NCBI GenBank assembly: GCA_026214975.1
Contig: CM047805.1
Coordinates: 6,076,001 to 6,140,000, forward strand
Reading direction: 5' to 3'
Length of the DNA stretch: 64,000 nucleotides
Origin: Gentiana macrophylla
Lineage: Eukaryota; Streptophyta; Magnoliopsida; Gentianales; Gentianaceae
The notes below the pieces were generated by a model. It was not told the DNA's origin, ran no database searches, and was given only the letters and a program-made list of their open reading frames with translations. Made by a program: the position numbers and the translations under genes. Below are positions 11,984 through 24,536 of this stretch, in pieces (the first letter of the stretch is position 1; every line of letters begins with the position of its first letter).

Positions 11984-13050
11984 TGATGGAGGACCATCAA
12001 GCCATCATAATTTTCTACACATATCTTATGGTCCATATTTTCACATTGATGACTGTTAACCGTCTGAGGCTTATATAAGAGATTTGTGTGAGATTTGCAT
12101 ACCTTCCTACTTGGAAGACTTATGGAAATTTACATTATCATTTATAATGATATTTTTAAGGTTACACGTAATTATGGAGGGTTCGTTCATTGCAGATTAC
12201 AAGTTATCCTTTATTTGGGCTAAACTGAGCAGGTTTGCATATTCTGGTGGACTTGAACAATTTAATCAATCCAATGGTCATCCAATGGACAATTTCGATC
12301 TAAGAGAAGCCCAATGTTATGAATTACATGTCCAAATGAAGAGAATGATTTCTTACTTTGATTATTTTAACACGTTTGGGCCAAAGAGCATGGATCAAGC
12401 ATTGAAGAGAAGAGAAGATGGATTTTTGCTATTTTCTTTTTATTTGGTGTATTATTATTATTATTGGTGTCCAATAAAGCCTACCAAGGGCATATAGCAT
12501 GAAATGTATGAGTTTAATGGTGATTGATTTCATCAAATCTTCATTTTATTTTGGTAGATAATCAATTAATCTGATTGGGGGATTATTTACTAATGATTGA
12601 TTTGAAGATTTCTTTTATTTTAGGAATTATTTTAATTTCTTTTTCACCTAGAGATAAAAGGTGACTAGATTCAGTGTTATTTCTCTTTTTCATATTTTAT
12701 TTTCTAGAAAATAAAATGTCAACTTCCTTGGCCTATAAAAGTAGTGGTACACCATATGTGCTTGACACCTTGAATTATAATCATATTGAGAGTTTTTCTC
12801 TTAGTGTTTTTAAAAATTTTATTAAGTGCATTTTAAGTTTGTGAGCATAGCTTAAAGTGTTTCATTGTAGTCTTTGGTTTAAGGATCATTAGAAGGGTTT
12901 TGGCTTCTTTATGGCCATTGGTTCTTCTAGTCTCATTCTTGAGTTAAACTACTTTTGCTCAAGTCTTTTCCTTCATATTATTTTATTTTTATTTTCATTT
13001 TGGGATCTAAACGTGGTTATTCATTGTACTACTTAGGGTTCTTGACAATT
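11984..13050 (+). repeat. Candidate 3' LTR of the gag-protease element, copy A (right border uncertain)
   Basis: It starts tgatggaggacc after the polypurine tract. Two TATA-like sites are present (gcttatataagag near 12069 and cctataaaagtag near 12731). No coding frame is recognised in it; the 12084-12497 frame has no domain. The end is a guess because no partner LTR is in the window; copy B is 46458 to about 47530. Confidence 0.5.
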
Positions 13051-13099
13051 TCATTGTTAAGGGTTCAAGGTATACATAAGTTTTCGAACATGGGAACTT

Positions 13100-13230
13100 G
13101 TGGGAAAGCTTTTGGCGTACACCAAGTTGTTCTTGATGTATGCCATTTTTTTCTTGTGGACACATACAGAGAGTTTAGACATTTTTCACGGCATGCATCA
13201 ATTTGCTTTTGGCGTGCGTCAAATCGACAA
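13100..13230 (+). repeat. GGCGYGCGYCA-type motif cluster, copy A
   Basis: Variants of the motif occur as ggcgtacacca, gatgtatgcca, ggcatgcatca and ggcgtgcgtca, each a few dozen bases apart. The cluster lies upstream of a PF20167-like gene, as at 59030-59290. Confidence 0.55.
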
Positions 13231-13659
13231 TTTTTGAATTAAAAACAGTTCTTCTTCTCTCTCCCCTCCATAACTCCCATATCCATCCAATTTCCACCCC
13301 ATTTTCTTCCATCTTCATCAGTTTTTCACCACCACCAAACCATTCTACACCATTTCTCCAACCCCATCAAATACTCCAATCTTTTGCATTATATTTCTTC
13401 TACTTGTTCTTGCATTGAGGAGAACTCCATTTTGATTTCGAGACAACTCTTATGCATTTCCGGCGACCCTCCATATTTTCCGGCGACCTCTACTTTATTT
13501 TCTATGATGTTTCTCAATCCAACAATGTATTTTGCCTTGCTTATCCTTTTTCAATTTAATTTCTTTTGGTTATCTATTTCATAGTATTGATTGAAACCGG
13601 AGGAAGGGCTTAATTTTTGCTAATATTGTATTGTTGGATTCTTGTGAACACCCGTAGCC

Positions 13660-15349
13660 ATGTCTGAATCATCCACTGATAGTGGTAGTCATCACGATGA
13701 ACCGTGTAAGAAGAGAAAAATTGAAGCCACTAGTGATCCTAATGCTCTTGAGAGATCCCGCACACCAACCCCAACCGAGTCACTTGTTTCTTTTCCTTCG
13801 ACAACCGTTGGTAAGAAGGTTAAGAGAATTTTTGTTTTTTATTTTAGCCAGTGTGTTCTGTATTTTGATCGAGGAATAGAATTCAAGTCGGTTAGCCCTA
13901 TGATTGAGAAAATCATTAAGGATCGTAAGTGGGAGGCTTTAGCAACCAATCGTACTTCTGTGGTCAATGGCACCATTGTAGCTGAATTTTATGCTACTCT
14001 TGTTGCTGACCCTGTCGAGGCATCCAAGGGCTTGGTCACCGTTCGTGGCAAGGCTATCCGGTTTTCAGCCAAGGATATCAATGACTTCTTCGGTATTCCT
14101 GAAATCTCAGCTGACACCACTTTTGCTAGCATGTGGAAACTGAGTGAAGAAAATAATATTTTGGCCAAGGCTCAAGAATCTAAGACTTATCTTTGCCCAA
14201 ATGTTACCTAGGTAGATAAACGGTTCAAGTATGGTAATGCACACAAGGACATGCGGGTGATGAAGCACTTTATCAGTCACCATATTATACCCTCCCACAA
14301 GATCAACACTTTCAATTTTCCTGAAGCTTGTTTGGCCCTTGCTATATTTACCGGAGTTCTTGTAGACATGGGGTATCATATTTACCAAGGGGCGGTAGAC
14401 TTTACGTTCAATCGCTGTGTGGGTGGTAATATGCTCCTATCGTGGTTGATTCACGAGCTTTGCACCCGAGCTGAGGTTCAGGGTTTGTCTAGTGATTTTA
14501 TATTTCCTCCTTCTAACATCATGATTGGTCCTAGCATCCTTGAGTATGTGAAGCAGTCTACCCCATCTTCTGCCACCCCTGTTTCGACCATAGATCCATC
14601 TTCTATCGATGCCCCTTCCTCGGGTCAATCGGCTCATACGTCCCACCACATCCTCATATTCGAGACTCTACCGTGAGGGCTAGGTTTTACTTCCTTGAGT
14701 CCGAGATGGCAGCCATTCGTGGAGGGTTGGTGGCTTCTAATACCAATGTGAGGTAAGGCTTTGAGATTCTGTTGAAAGGGATGAATGATTTGCGTTTAGG
14801 ATTTCATGTTCAACGTGCTTTTGATATGGCTCGAGACCCTAAATTTGAGGAGTTGTCTGGAGAATTTTACTTGTGTTCTGAGAATCCTTATCAGTTCCCC
14901 ACCTGGATTCCTCCTTTCCCTGTTCTTTCTAGGACCCCACCGCATACCATGGGTCCGGGTGGTGTTTCTGCTTTTCCATTTACAGGTACAGGTTCGGCTA
15001 GCACTGGTTTTTTTGCTGTGTTTGCTAGATAGAGTTTGTCAGGTTCGATGATCACATCCACTGTTGGCGATGGGGCGGGTCGTTCGACTTTCCACCATTG
15101 CTCTCATCGCTCCACGATGATCCCATTTAGATGATCGCAAATCCTTTTGCTGCTGATTACCAGGGCACTAGTCTGTTCCATCCTACGACCTTTGCTCCAT
15201 CCAGTTCGCTTACCCCTTCGGAACCTGGTGTGCTACTTGACGACGGCGATGATGAGGATTGCCCTACTCATTCTACTTTGTTCCTACTTCTACTCCTGAT
15301 GTTGATTAGTAGTTGTATTCACCAAACTTGTTATAACTTAATTTGCTAG
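13660..15349 (+). pseudogene. PF20167-like plant transposon protein, copy A, nonsense-interrupted
   Basis: The start ATG is at 13660. The first 183 residues have a basic, Ser/Pro-rich N-terminus, then a region with FDRGIEFKSV, FYATLVADP and the family-like motif VRGKAIRFSAKDINDFFGIP. A TAG at 14209-14211 ends this part, but the same frame resumes at once and carries the second half of the domain (ACLALAIFTG, then MLLSWLIHELC), so the stop is internal. A further TAA lies at 14754-14756 and more stops near 15030 and 15128. A small indel near 14635 separates it from copy B. The family occurs widely in plant non-autonomous Gypsy-like elements; its biochemical role is not known to me. The gene ends where LARD2 is inserted. 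Confidence 0.75.
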
Positions 15350-15414
15350 CCGCATGTGGCTTTGGTACTTCTTGCAGTATTTCATCATTTTGTTTCAGAC
15401 ACTTTTGTTACTTT

Positions 15415-15419
15415 GATAC
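15415..15419. repeat. LARD2 target-site duplication, left side, copy A
   Basis: GATAC directly precedes the LARD2 LTR start. The complete LARD2 in copy B has the same GATAC on both sides (49891-49895 and 58798-58802), so both copies derive from one insertion event. Confidence 0.8.
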
Positions 15420-15923
15420 TGAAGGATGCAGGTTCTTAGATCTAAACGAATTAGATCTATGCGCAGCGGATGGATCACGATTTATATATTACAATACATA
15501 AATAAAGGATTTAACAACTACAAGGGGGTTAAGATCATGTTACCAATAGTAGGAAGAGAGGCCAAGATCTTCCGATGTGTTCTCCAAACGGCGGTTGGTG
15601 GACACCCTTCTTGATACACGAACCTCCTCGATATGCAACACCAAGAAAAACTTGTAGTTTTTCTTCTTCTAAAACCCTAGATAAGAAAACTAATTTTTTT
15701 TCTCTCTTTTTAAGTGTGTAGGTCGAAATTCTCATTCACCATTACACTTGGAATAACTCTCCTTTTATAGGAGAGTAAATCCTTGGTCTCCAAGTTTTAA
15801 TTAATTAAATAAATAATTAATTAAACAAAATAAAAGAATATTTTCCTTAATGACTAATTGTGACATGTATCGAACAATAGGAAATCAAATAACAAGTCAT
15901 CCAACCAATCATATAACAAGAAT
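15420..15923 (-). mobile_element. LARD2 LTR, truncated after about 500 bp, copy A
   Basis: It starts tgaaggatgcagg and follows 49896-50398 closely. It ends within ataacaagaat, where it joins Sire-like interior sequence; a three-base overlap AAT (15921-15923) is shared by both parents at the junction. The minus-strand TATA with its inverted-repeat arms is intact near 15760. Confidence 0.85.
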
Positions 15924-17165
15924 GTTGTTTCTGAATTTCCGGATCAAGTATTTGAAAGACTCAGTACTACGAGCTCACATACAAATCCATAACCTCATTT
16001 TAGTAATGATGAGGATATTGACTTTAATGCGTATGATGAAGAATCCAGAGGATGTCTATGCCTAAGTGTTCTCTCAGAAGAAGCAGAAAAAGAGTTGCTA
16101 CGAGTAGCTGATTACATAGAAGAAAAAATGACTGAAGAACCATCCACGGCAAAAGCCAAAGATATTGATGAGACTCTACGCACAATTTATGGAGGTGAAA
16201 GTGATGAGGAAATCATACTGCTAGGAGCAGCACAGGAAAATATCCATGATAAAGGGAAACAAGTTCTAAATGATGAAGATTCCTCGGATAAGAATTTATC
16301 TATCAAACACCATGAGGTAATTGCATTCACATCCAGCACTCACATTGCCCAAAACAATCAGATAAATAAAGATTTCAATGAAACCTTGGACATACTCATA
16401 AAGAAATTAGAGGTAACTCAAAAGAATTATGAGAATGTCAAAAAGGAGAAAAATTATTGAAAGCTGAAGTTTCGAGATTAAATGCTGAGATCAATTTAAT
16501 AAAGGCTAGTAATGGAACCAATGTAATTCGACCAATCAAGAAGCGATGAAGTAATAAACATAATGAGAATCATCTGTTGATCCAATCCTCGATGTTAAAT
16601 TCAAAACTGGAAAACCATTTGGTAGTGAGATCTGGTTTAGGGTTTTTAATCAGTATAATTCTAAGTTCAGACCAAGTTCAGTTGCAATAAACTTTGTGAC
16701 TGCACAACAGTCAGGAACTCAGAAAACTGTTAATATTATTAGAACTGACAAAAATTCAGTACAACCAAACACACAAACTGACAGAACTGGAAAATCTGTT
16801 GGTAAAAAGCACCAAACCAACAGATTTTACAGGAAGGCTCAGAAGGCTGAAAAAGGAAACACTGATCAAGGATCAGTAAGAAAAATCTTCAAGTCATATC
16901 TATCTAAGAATGAAGATCATTCATGGAATAATAGACTCAGAGGAAAATGGAGACCCTTTACCACTGATGAAGACTGGAATAAACCATCACATCAGTTTCA
17001 CAAACTAAACAAACCAAAAACTTTTATGAAAAAACAAGAAAAGTTTGTGAAAACTAACTTTACTCAGTCAAAATATCAAGAAAGGTAAAAAGTCAAAAAT
17101 AAAATTATATCATCTAAAACTAATCAGTTAGGACCCAAACAGATATGGTTACCGAAAATCTCTCA
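15924..17165 (+). pseudogene. Gag C-terminal region, Sire-like interior 1 (broken)
   Basis: The stretch matches 22896-24150. It includes an acidic segment, a Lys/Glu-rich coiled-coil segment ending at a frameshift near 16455, a basic segment (16696-17088) and a final LGPKQIW motif near 17130. The zinc knuckle and the N-terminal gag domain of Sireviruses are not seen. At least three frame breaks separate the parts. Confidence 0.6.
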
Positions 17166-17568
17166 TTCTGTTTTGCAGGAAAATATCGCTAACTGCGAAC
17201 TGAAGAGGTGTGATTCACAAAACTGAGTTGTATTCACAACTGAGTTTTTGAATTTGGTATAAGTACAAGACTGAAGGTGTACAGCTGGAAATACACCGCA
17301 TCTATTCTACTTACTACTGTCTAGCTGCGGTTGTCAAGAATATACATGATCTCTTTCAATCTCAACCGTCCTTCTTTTCCACTCATCCTCATTTTCGCAA
17401 TCTCAAAACATTTATGACAAGACGTTTTGAGTCCCACTCAATTTTCAACTACCTTTGCTACAAATTATAAATAACCTAGATCTTTTCTCTATAGTTCTAA
17501 ACACTCGAATTTTAAATCTATTCTCTAAATCCCCGAGTTTTCAAATTCTCAATCAAATCAAGAAAACA
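17166..17568 (+). other. Pol-deletion junction and spacer, Sire-like interior 1
   Basis: About 400 non-coding bases lie between the WVPK-type gag tail and the 3' frame. In complete Sireviruses this interval holds the whole pol gene. Actgagtt-type repeats occur here. Interior 2 has the same spacer at 24151-24536. Confidence 0.55.
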
Positions 17569-20500
17569 ATGGCTTCTACTTATGTTGAACATGGAATGAT
17601 CATCTCTCTTGATCAGTTTATTGCAAAATATGCTGATCAAACTCTAGCCAAAGTTATTGCAACAAAAATATAGCAAATCAAAGGATTGGATGTTGTATTC
17701 AACATCAATCTGAAGAGTGTATGTCTGGAGAGCATTGGAGACTTCTATGAATTTGGAAGTACATCTCTAGAAGGAGAGGGCACACACACTTTTACCACAA
17801 CTGTCAACGGTAAACACATTAAGGTCACTGAAGATCTAATTGCAGAAATTTTTGGCTTTGACAAATCAGGAGGTACGGCAGCCATCAAGTTGACCAAAGA
17901 ACAGAAGGAGAAACTATGGAAATATATAGCAGTTGACGCAAACTCCACATTTTCACAGACCGGGAGCACAAGTGTACTCAAACCGGAATTCAATTTTCTC
18001 TCCAAAATGTTAGCAAATTGCATAATTGGAAATGCAAGAAATTTTAGTAATCTATCTGGAGCAAAATTGGATTTACTTTATGTAATCTGGTTTGGAGAAA
18101 ATTTCAATTGGGAAAGATATCTATTTGATCAAGTAGTGGCACAATCAATTGACACACCCAAAAAGAAGACTGATGTCAAGAAAGGTCGATTCTATCACAA
18201 GAAGACTCTTCTGCTAGTGGTCCAAAGGATACTCGATCATTTTTGAATCGCAAAGAGGAAAGAAACATCGATTGCCGATGGAAAGATTGTTATTAAAGAA
18301 GAAAAATCTGGAAAAAGAAAAGCTGAAGGTTCTGTAAATGAACCTAAAAAGAAGAAAAGCAGAAAATCGAAGAAATTTGTAACTGGAAATGAAGCGTTGG
18401 AACAAGTTGAAAAATTAAGGAAAAGAAGGAAACAATTAGAAGATTCAGAGAAAGAAAAATCTGATCTTGTTTCACCAACAAAAGTCACTACTTGATTCTT
18501 TGAAGGATCAGCACAAATATTTGAGAACTGAAGTTACTCTTACCGAATCTGTTCCAACATCTGTAACTGAAGCTTTACCAATTCAAGAGCCTGTTACACA
18601 TACACAAGAAATTGAAATGACAACAGAAACTGATGTTTTCAACAGAGAACAGAATGTTGAAGCTGACTTACAAAAGGAAGCTGAGACTCAGGGGGAACAG
18701 ACCCTGAGAGTTGAGCATAGTGATGAAGGATCTGACAGTGAAGAAATATTAGTTGACAAAGCAACTATGGATATGCTTTTGCTTCTTTCAAAATCTAGAA
18801 CTACACCTCAAAAATCTGCTTCCAGATTAGAATTTGAAGAATCTGTCAAAGAATTTTTAGCTTCTCACTCGGAAGATAAAGGAGCTGAAGTAGAATCAAG
18901 ATCGACTAAGATCATTCACTTGGATGAGCTGGTCCATGAAGAAGAACTCACTAAACCCATAATGAAAGAAGTTCCAGTTACTGATTTGGAACTTGAACGT
19001 ATTATAGAACAAGTCACTGAAGAACTTGCTAGTCACAAGAATCTGGAAACTGAGCCGATAATCTCAGTTTGAGCCATTGTAAGAGATACATCAGTCATCC
19101 CAGTCACTACTGAAGGAGGAAACAGCAGAAATGAACCTATGCAAACTGACAATGTCATTCTTGATATTGACCAGGAGATCTCAAGAGGATCTGAAGAGAT
19201 TGTCACACAATACAAATCCTCAACTAATCATGGAGAACTAATGATAGCTGATTATGAGCGATTGCGCAAATATCAAACTGGAAATTCAGTTCTATTGCCA
19301 ATAAAAGGAGTCAGCTAGCAGAAATGGAAGTTATTGAAAAACAGGTATTTGATCTCTACAACATTACCAATCTACCAGAAATGATCAATACCGATGAATT
19401 CTTGAATCAAGGATATGCGCTGATCAGAAATAGTTATTGGAAGGAAGCCACAGCTGGTGGAAGTTCTAAAAAGTATGATGATGACAATGATTCTCAGGAA
19501 GATCCAAATTTGCAAAAAGGGATTCTTGCCTCTGAACAAGAAAAGAAGACTGAAACCGATCGGACATCGATGATGATTCTAGTAATTCTGAAGAAAGCAG
19601 TGAAAGTTCTACTTCTAGAACTGTATCTGATGAACAAGAAAAAGATGAAGGGGGTTATCAATCTCTTACTGACAAATCTATGCTAGAAAAAGCAAGAAAT
19701 GTAGCAAACATGGCAGGAGAAGGATCAGACGATGAACTCAACATACAAATTTCACCTGCAAGAAATGTTGATCAATCAAACCTGGGAGAAATTAGAAAAC
19801 AATCTGAAGAAAGGAGAAGATCGCGAGAATACAAAGAAAAATTTAAGCAAGTTGTTCTCTCACCTCCAAGCAAGCTAAATCAACCGAATTTGAGACAAGC
19901 AAAGCCAATGAACAACATTTGGAAACTCAAAAGACGTTCCTACACAGGTTGATCTCATTAAATTCTATCATAATGAGATAATCAGAATTCAGAAGGACGA
20001 TAACTGTTTGTTTGGAAAAGTTCTAATGTCCTTAGAGGCTAGCCAAAATGAAAGAAGCGAACTTGAAAAGAAGATGAATATCGTCACAAATAACTGTCAA
20101 GACACTTTGATTGAGCTTCGAAGCACGACCATTGAAAACGATGCAAGAAGAGATGAAACCCAAGAGAGATGGGAAGGTATTCTCAATAATCTGGTTGACA
20201 GAATGACTCGAATGGAAAATGGCATGAAGGACTCAGTTGTAGCTCAAACCATTTTGGCATCAACTCAGCAGAATCTGAACAATTACATCAAAAGTCTGAT
20301 TGATAAAAATGATTTCAATAAGGAGGGAAGTTTGGACATCTTAAAAGTCAATGCAACTGAGATGCCACAAGTCCTTGCAAACATTGATGATAAACTGACT
20401 GACCTGAAGAAAGCTAGAGGAGAATTACAGATGAGGAAATGGAGCTAATTGACAAATAGTCATAGCCAACTGACAAAAGAATTGGCTTGGATTCTCGTCT

Positions 20501-20897
20501 CCACAGTTTATTCAAAAATCTACCAGCCAGAGAAGAAGAATCAAGAGAAGAATCTCAAGAAACATTCTTACATATGCAGAAGATTCTCGTGCATTACTAG
20601 AACAAACTTCAGAAATGGGTAATGAATGGTACTTTAGATAAAGAATCAGATAAATTTGAAAAGGCTGAACCTGAATTTGTTCAGAGTCTACTGAAAACAG
20701 CCACCACTGAAAGGCTGAGGACATCTGTCTTTACTTTCGCTATTCTTTTCAAAAGCAAATTCTTCGGCAAGCATAGTTTATCTGAATCATGGAACATATG
20801 GGCAAGCATCCATGGAATCGAAAACACAACAACGAATGATGCTATGAGGAATGTTACTGAAGCTTATGACAATCAATTGATTTTAACTATTAAGTAA
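17569..20897 (+). pseudogene. 3' (envelope-position) frame of Sire-like interior 1, broken
   Basis: It starts at ATG 17569 and follows the same protein as 24537-27409. Pieces are open at 17686-18246, 18467-19072, 19324-19686, 19680-19952, 20008-20448 and 20622-20897, with stops and indels between. The N-terminal globular part has DFYEFGST and LIAEIFGFDK motifs; a basic linker, a long acidic Glu/Thr/Ser-rich middle and a coiled-coil C-terminus follow. I see no clear membrane segment, so an envelope role is only suggested by position. Confidence 0.55.
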
Positions 20898-21058
20898 AAA
20901 GAAGATGTTGTTTTTAGTTCTTTTTATTATGTTGTATTTTATTACCTTACTTTGTAACTCAGTTATCAATGGATTCTCAGTTTCTCAGTTCACTGTGTTA
21001 CTTACTGTATCTTGTTTTATCTTTTTGCATTGCTTTTAAGGAGGGTATTGACATCATC
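20898..21058 (+). other. 3' untranslated region of Sire-like interior 1
   Basis: T-rich non-coding sequence lies between the last coding trace and the polypurine tract. It is repeated at 27858-28020. Confidence 0.5.
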
Positions 21059-21072
21059 AAAAATGGGGAAAT
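21059..21072 (+). other. Polypurine tract, Sire-like interior 1
   Basis: The sequence aaaaatggggaaat is followed directly by the LTR start tgttgg. In interior 2 the tract is a cleaner run of As and Gs, so this copy has a T interruption. Confidence 0.7.
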
Positions 21073-22723
21073 TGTTGGAAATAAAATTTATGTTTTGATG
21101 ATGATTCATCACTTATTCAGTGATTGTTCTAGACCCCATTGATGAAGTGTCATAACTAGCTGTTATAGTGCAAAGCAAAAAGATGTCTAGATATCAATGT
21201 ATAAGACTTAATAGAGTCTGATATTTGTATAAGTTAAATCAGACAAGCACTGTAATATTTCTAGGTTGTTAACTGAGATAACAAGAAAACTGAGATAGCA
21301 GGAAACTAAAGAAGATAAGTTCCCTGATGGACACATACTCAGTTGGCTTATCTATAAAACTGAAGAACTGAGGGTCACAGACTCAGTTATAGAAGACAGT
21401 AGAACTGAGGGTTCAAACTCAGTTATGAAGACTACGTCGAGACTGTAAAGTTAGACTTCAGGCAAGATTGTGATGACCTGAACTGACTTTATGACTCTTG
21501 TATGGGAAGCTGAGACACATAAGGACAATGATGTCTTTGCTAATTAACTCTTTGGTGTACTCTGGTTAGATCAATGTTAATCAGATGAAAGGAAGAGTAC
21601 TGAGTAGTTGAAGAAGAGTAAAACTCAGTTAATGCTCTTAGGAACTGAGAACTGACAATGTTCTCGTGAAATCGCTTTGAAACTAAGGTTTAAGCAAACT
21701 GAAGAATAATTCAACCGTTACAATTCAAGGATCATGATTGGAGGATAATCTATCCGTTCTGACAAGTAACGTACAAGCAAGAAAGCAGGACCCACTAACG
21801 GCTACAAGGATTTGAACTCACATAAATTTGACCGTTAGAAAAACCCCTATAAATAGACTGTTTCTAACAAAAGAAAAAGAGGGGAATTCCAAGAATCAAT
21901 CTAGTAAAAAAGATCAAACTAAGGGGGAAAGTAAATCAAGAGAATTTCTGAAAAGTAATTAATTGAAAGATCCAGATTTCTTCAAGTGTTCACATGTTTT
22001 AAGGAAAGATCAAGATCAAATCATTTGGAGAAAAACAGAGCCGTACATAACTTACATCCAGAAGAAAAGCTCAAATCACAATTGAATCATAGTTATTGAT
22101 TCAAGTCTCAACTTTGATTCTATCAAAGGTTTATATTGTGAAACACTAAGAAAGTGTGACGGACAGTTGAGTGCAGTCAGGAAGACTGTGATTGTGATGA
22201 GCTGGTGAAGAGGCAATTCAACCCTCTCAGGACCAATGTTTCAAACAATTGAAAATCAGCAATTTTACCTGTTCTACAAGTGTTTGGATAGTGAAGCTAG
22301 GGATTAGCCAATGACTATCAGTTTAGAACGTTTTGTAACCGGGCCATCTCAAAGAAGTTCTAGTGGAATTTTCCTCCGCATCACATGGGAAGAGAGGACT
22401 GACAGGATTACACCACCTGGAAACTCTATAATTCTTGTTTATTTTCTTTACGCATTTACTTACTTGATTACAGTCATATTTATCTAGTTCTTATTTACAG
22501 CAATCCTAAGAGACTAAGTCAACGACTTATCACGGTAACTTATTTTATAAAGGCTAGAACTATATCATTGCCGGTTGGCTCGCTTTTGCTTAAGTCAGTT
22601 TGACTTAAACTCACTTAGTCGAGTTTTAATCGAATTGTAATTTGTTTTAAATCCATTTTTAGGGACAAGTTTATTCACCCTCCCCCCCTCTAAACTTGTG
22701 TTAGCCTTTCTAAGAGACCAACA
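21073..22723 (+). repeat. Sire-like LTR, middle copy
   Basis: The 1651-bp LTR starts tgttggaaataaaattt and ends gagaccaaca. It serves both as 3' LTR of the left interior and 5' LTR of the right one. It matches 28034-31368 once the nested solo LTR is removed. Actgag-type short repeats are frequent between 21260 and 21720. Confidence 0.85.
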
Positions 22724-22725
22724 AT

Positions 22726-22736
22726 TGGTATCGGAG
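22726..22736 (+). other. Sire-like primer binding site
   Basis: The sequence tggtatcggag starts two bases after the LTR end ccaaca. It differs by one base from the common initiator-Met site tggtatcagag. Confidence 0.8.
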
Positions 22737-22833
22737 TTGTTCTTCTGTTTGGAAGTGATCCAAAGATATCTTATAAACCAGTTGTTGAAAACCCCTTTCT
22801 GTATCATCTGTAAAAGTATCTAGTTGAAATTTA

Positions 22834-24150
22834 ATGGATACATCTAGAATTAAAAGTTGGCTGAATAACCCTTTGACTGACTATTTGCATAATGTTGTTT
22901 CTGAATTTCCGGATCAAGTATTTGAAAGACTCAGTACTACGAGCTCACATACAAATCCAGAACATCATTTTAGTAATGATGAGGATATTGACTTTAATGC
23001 ATATGATGAAGAATCCAGAGGATGTCTATGCCTAAGTGTCCTCTCAGAAGAAGCAGAAAAAGAGTTGCTACGAGTAGTTGAATACATGGAAGAAAAAATG
23101 ACTGAAGAACCACCCATGGCAAAAGCCAAAGATATTGATGAGACTCTACGCACAAGTTATGGAGGTGAAAGTGATGAGGAAATCATACTGCTAGGAGTAG
23201 CACAGGAAAATATCCATGATAAAGGGAAACAAGTTCTAAATGATGAAGATTCCTCGGATAAGAATTTATCTATCAAACACCATGAGGTAATTGCATTCAC
23301 ATCCAGCACTCACATTGCCCAAAACAATCAGATAAATGAAGATTTCAATGAAACCTTGGACATACTCATAAAGAAATTAGAGGTAACTCAAAAGAATTAT
23401 GAGAATGTCAAAAAGGAGAAAAAGTTATTGAAAGCTGAAGTTTCGAGATTAAATGCTGAGATCAATTTAATCAAGGCTAGTAATGGAACCAAGGTAATTC
23501 GACCAACTGAAGAACTGACAGAAGTAATAAACATAACAGAATCATCTGTTGATCCAATCCTAAGTGTTCAATTCAAACCTGGAAAACCATTTGGTGACAG
23601 ATCTGGTTTAGGGTTTGTTAATCAGTATAATTCTAAGTTCAGACCAAGTTCATCAAGTAATAAAATTTGTGGATCGCACAACAAATGTGAGCTCAAAATC
23701 TATTAATATTATTCGGTGACAAAAATTCAAGACAACCAAACACACAATCGACAGAATCGGAAAATCGGTTGGTAAAAGCACCAAACCAACAGATTTTGGG
23801 GAAGGCTCGTATAGGTGAAAAAGGCAAAGCGATCAAAGATCAAGAAGAGAAAAATCTTCAAGTCATATCTATCTAAGAATGAAGATCATTCATGGAATAA
23901 TAGACTCAGAGGAAAATGGAGACTCTTTCCCACTAATGAAGACTGGAATAAACCATCACATCAGTTTCACAAACTAAACAAACAAAAAACATTTATGACA
24001 AAACAAGAAAAGTTTGTGAAAACTAACTTTACTCAGTCAAAATATCAAGAAAGGTAAAAAGTCAAAAATAAAATTATATCATCTAAAACTAATCAGTTAG
24101 GTCCCAAACAGATATGGGTACCAAAAATCTCCCATTCTGTTTTGCAGGGA
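22834..24150 (+). pseudogene. Gag C-terminal region, Sire-like interior 2
   Basis: The first 290 codons (22834-23706) are open from an ATG soon after the primer site. Residues about 45-75 are acidic; residues about 185-225 form a Lys/Glu/Leu-rich coiled coil. The chain then breaks near 23700 and resumes at 23815-24057, ending in a basic Asn/Lys-rich segment with SWNNRLRGKW. A GPKQIWVPK motif near 24100 matches the known gag-tail signature of Sireviruses. The usual N-terminal gag domain is missing, so an N-terminal deletion is likely. Short differences from interior 1 in 23700-23820 look like consensus errors. Confidence 0.65.
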
Positions 24151-24536
24151 AATATCGCTAACTGCGAACTGAAGAGGTGTGATTCACAAAACTGAGTTGT
24201 ATTCACAACTGAGTTTTTGAAATTGGTATAAGTATAAGACTGAAGGTGTACAGCTGGAAATACACCGCATCTACTCTACTTACTACTGTCTAGCTACGGT
24301 TGTCAAAAATAGACATGATCTCTTTCAATCTCAACCGTCCATCTTTTCCACTCATCCTCATTTTCGCAATCTCAAAACATTTATGACAAGACGTTTTGAG
24401 TCCCACTCAATTTTCAACTACCTTGCTACAAATTATAAATAACCTAGATCTTTTCTCTACAATTCTAAACACTCGAATTTTAAATCTATTCTCTAAATCC
24501 CCGAGTTTTCAAATTCTCAATCAAATCCAGAAAACA
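24151..24536 (+). other. Pol-deletion junction and spacer, Sire-like interior 2
   Basis: Non-coding, matching 17166-17568. The pol gene that should start here is wholly absent. Confidence 0.55.

Noticed and set aside
14745..14760. Splice donor (aggtaagg) at the TAA of the PF20167 gene
   Set aside because: The match to the donor consensus is good, but the frame continues directly after the stop with family-like sequence, so an intron is not needed; a changed Gln codon is simpler.
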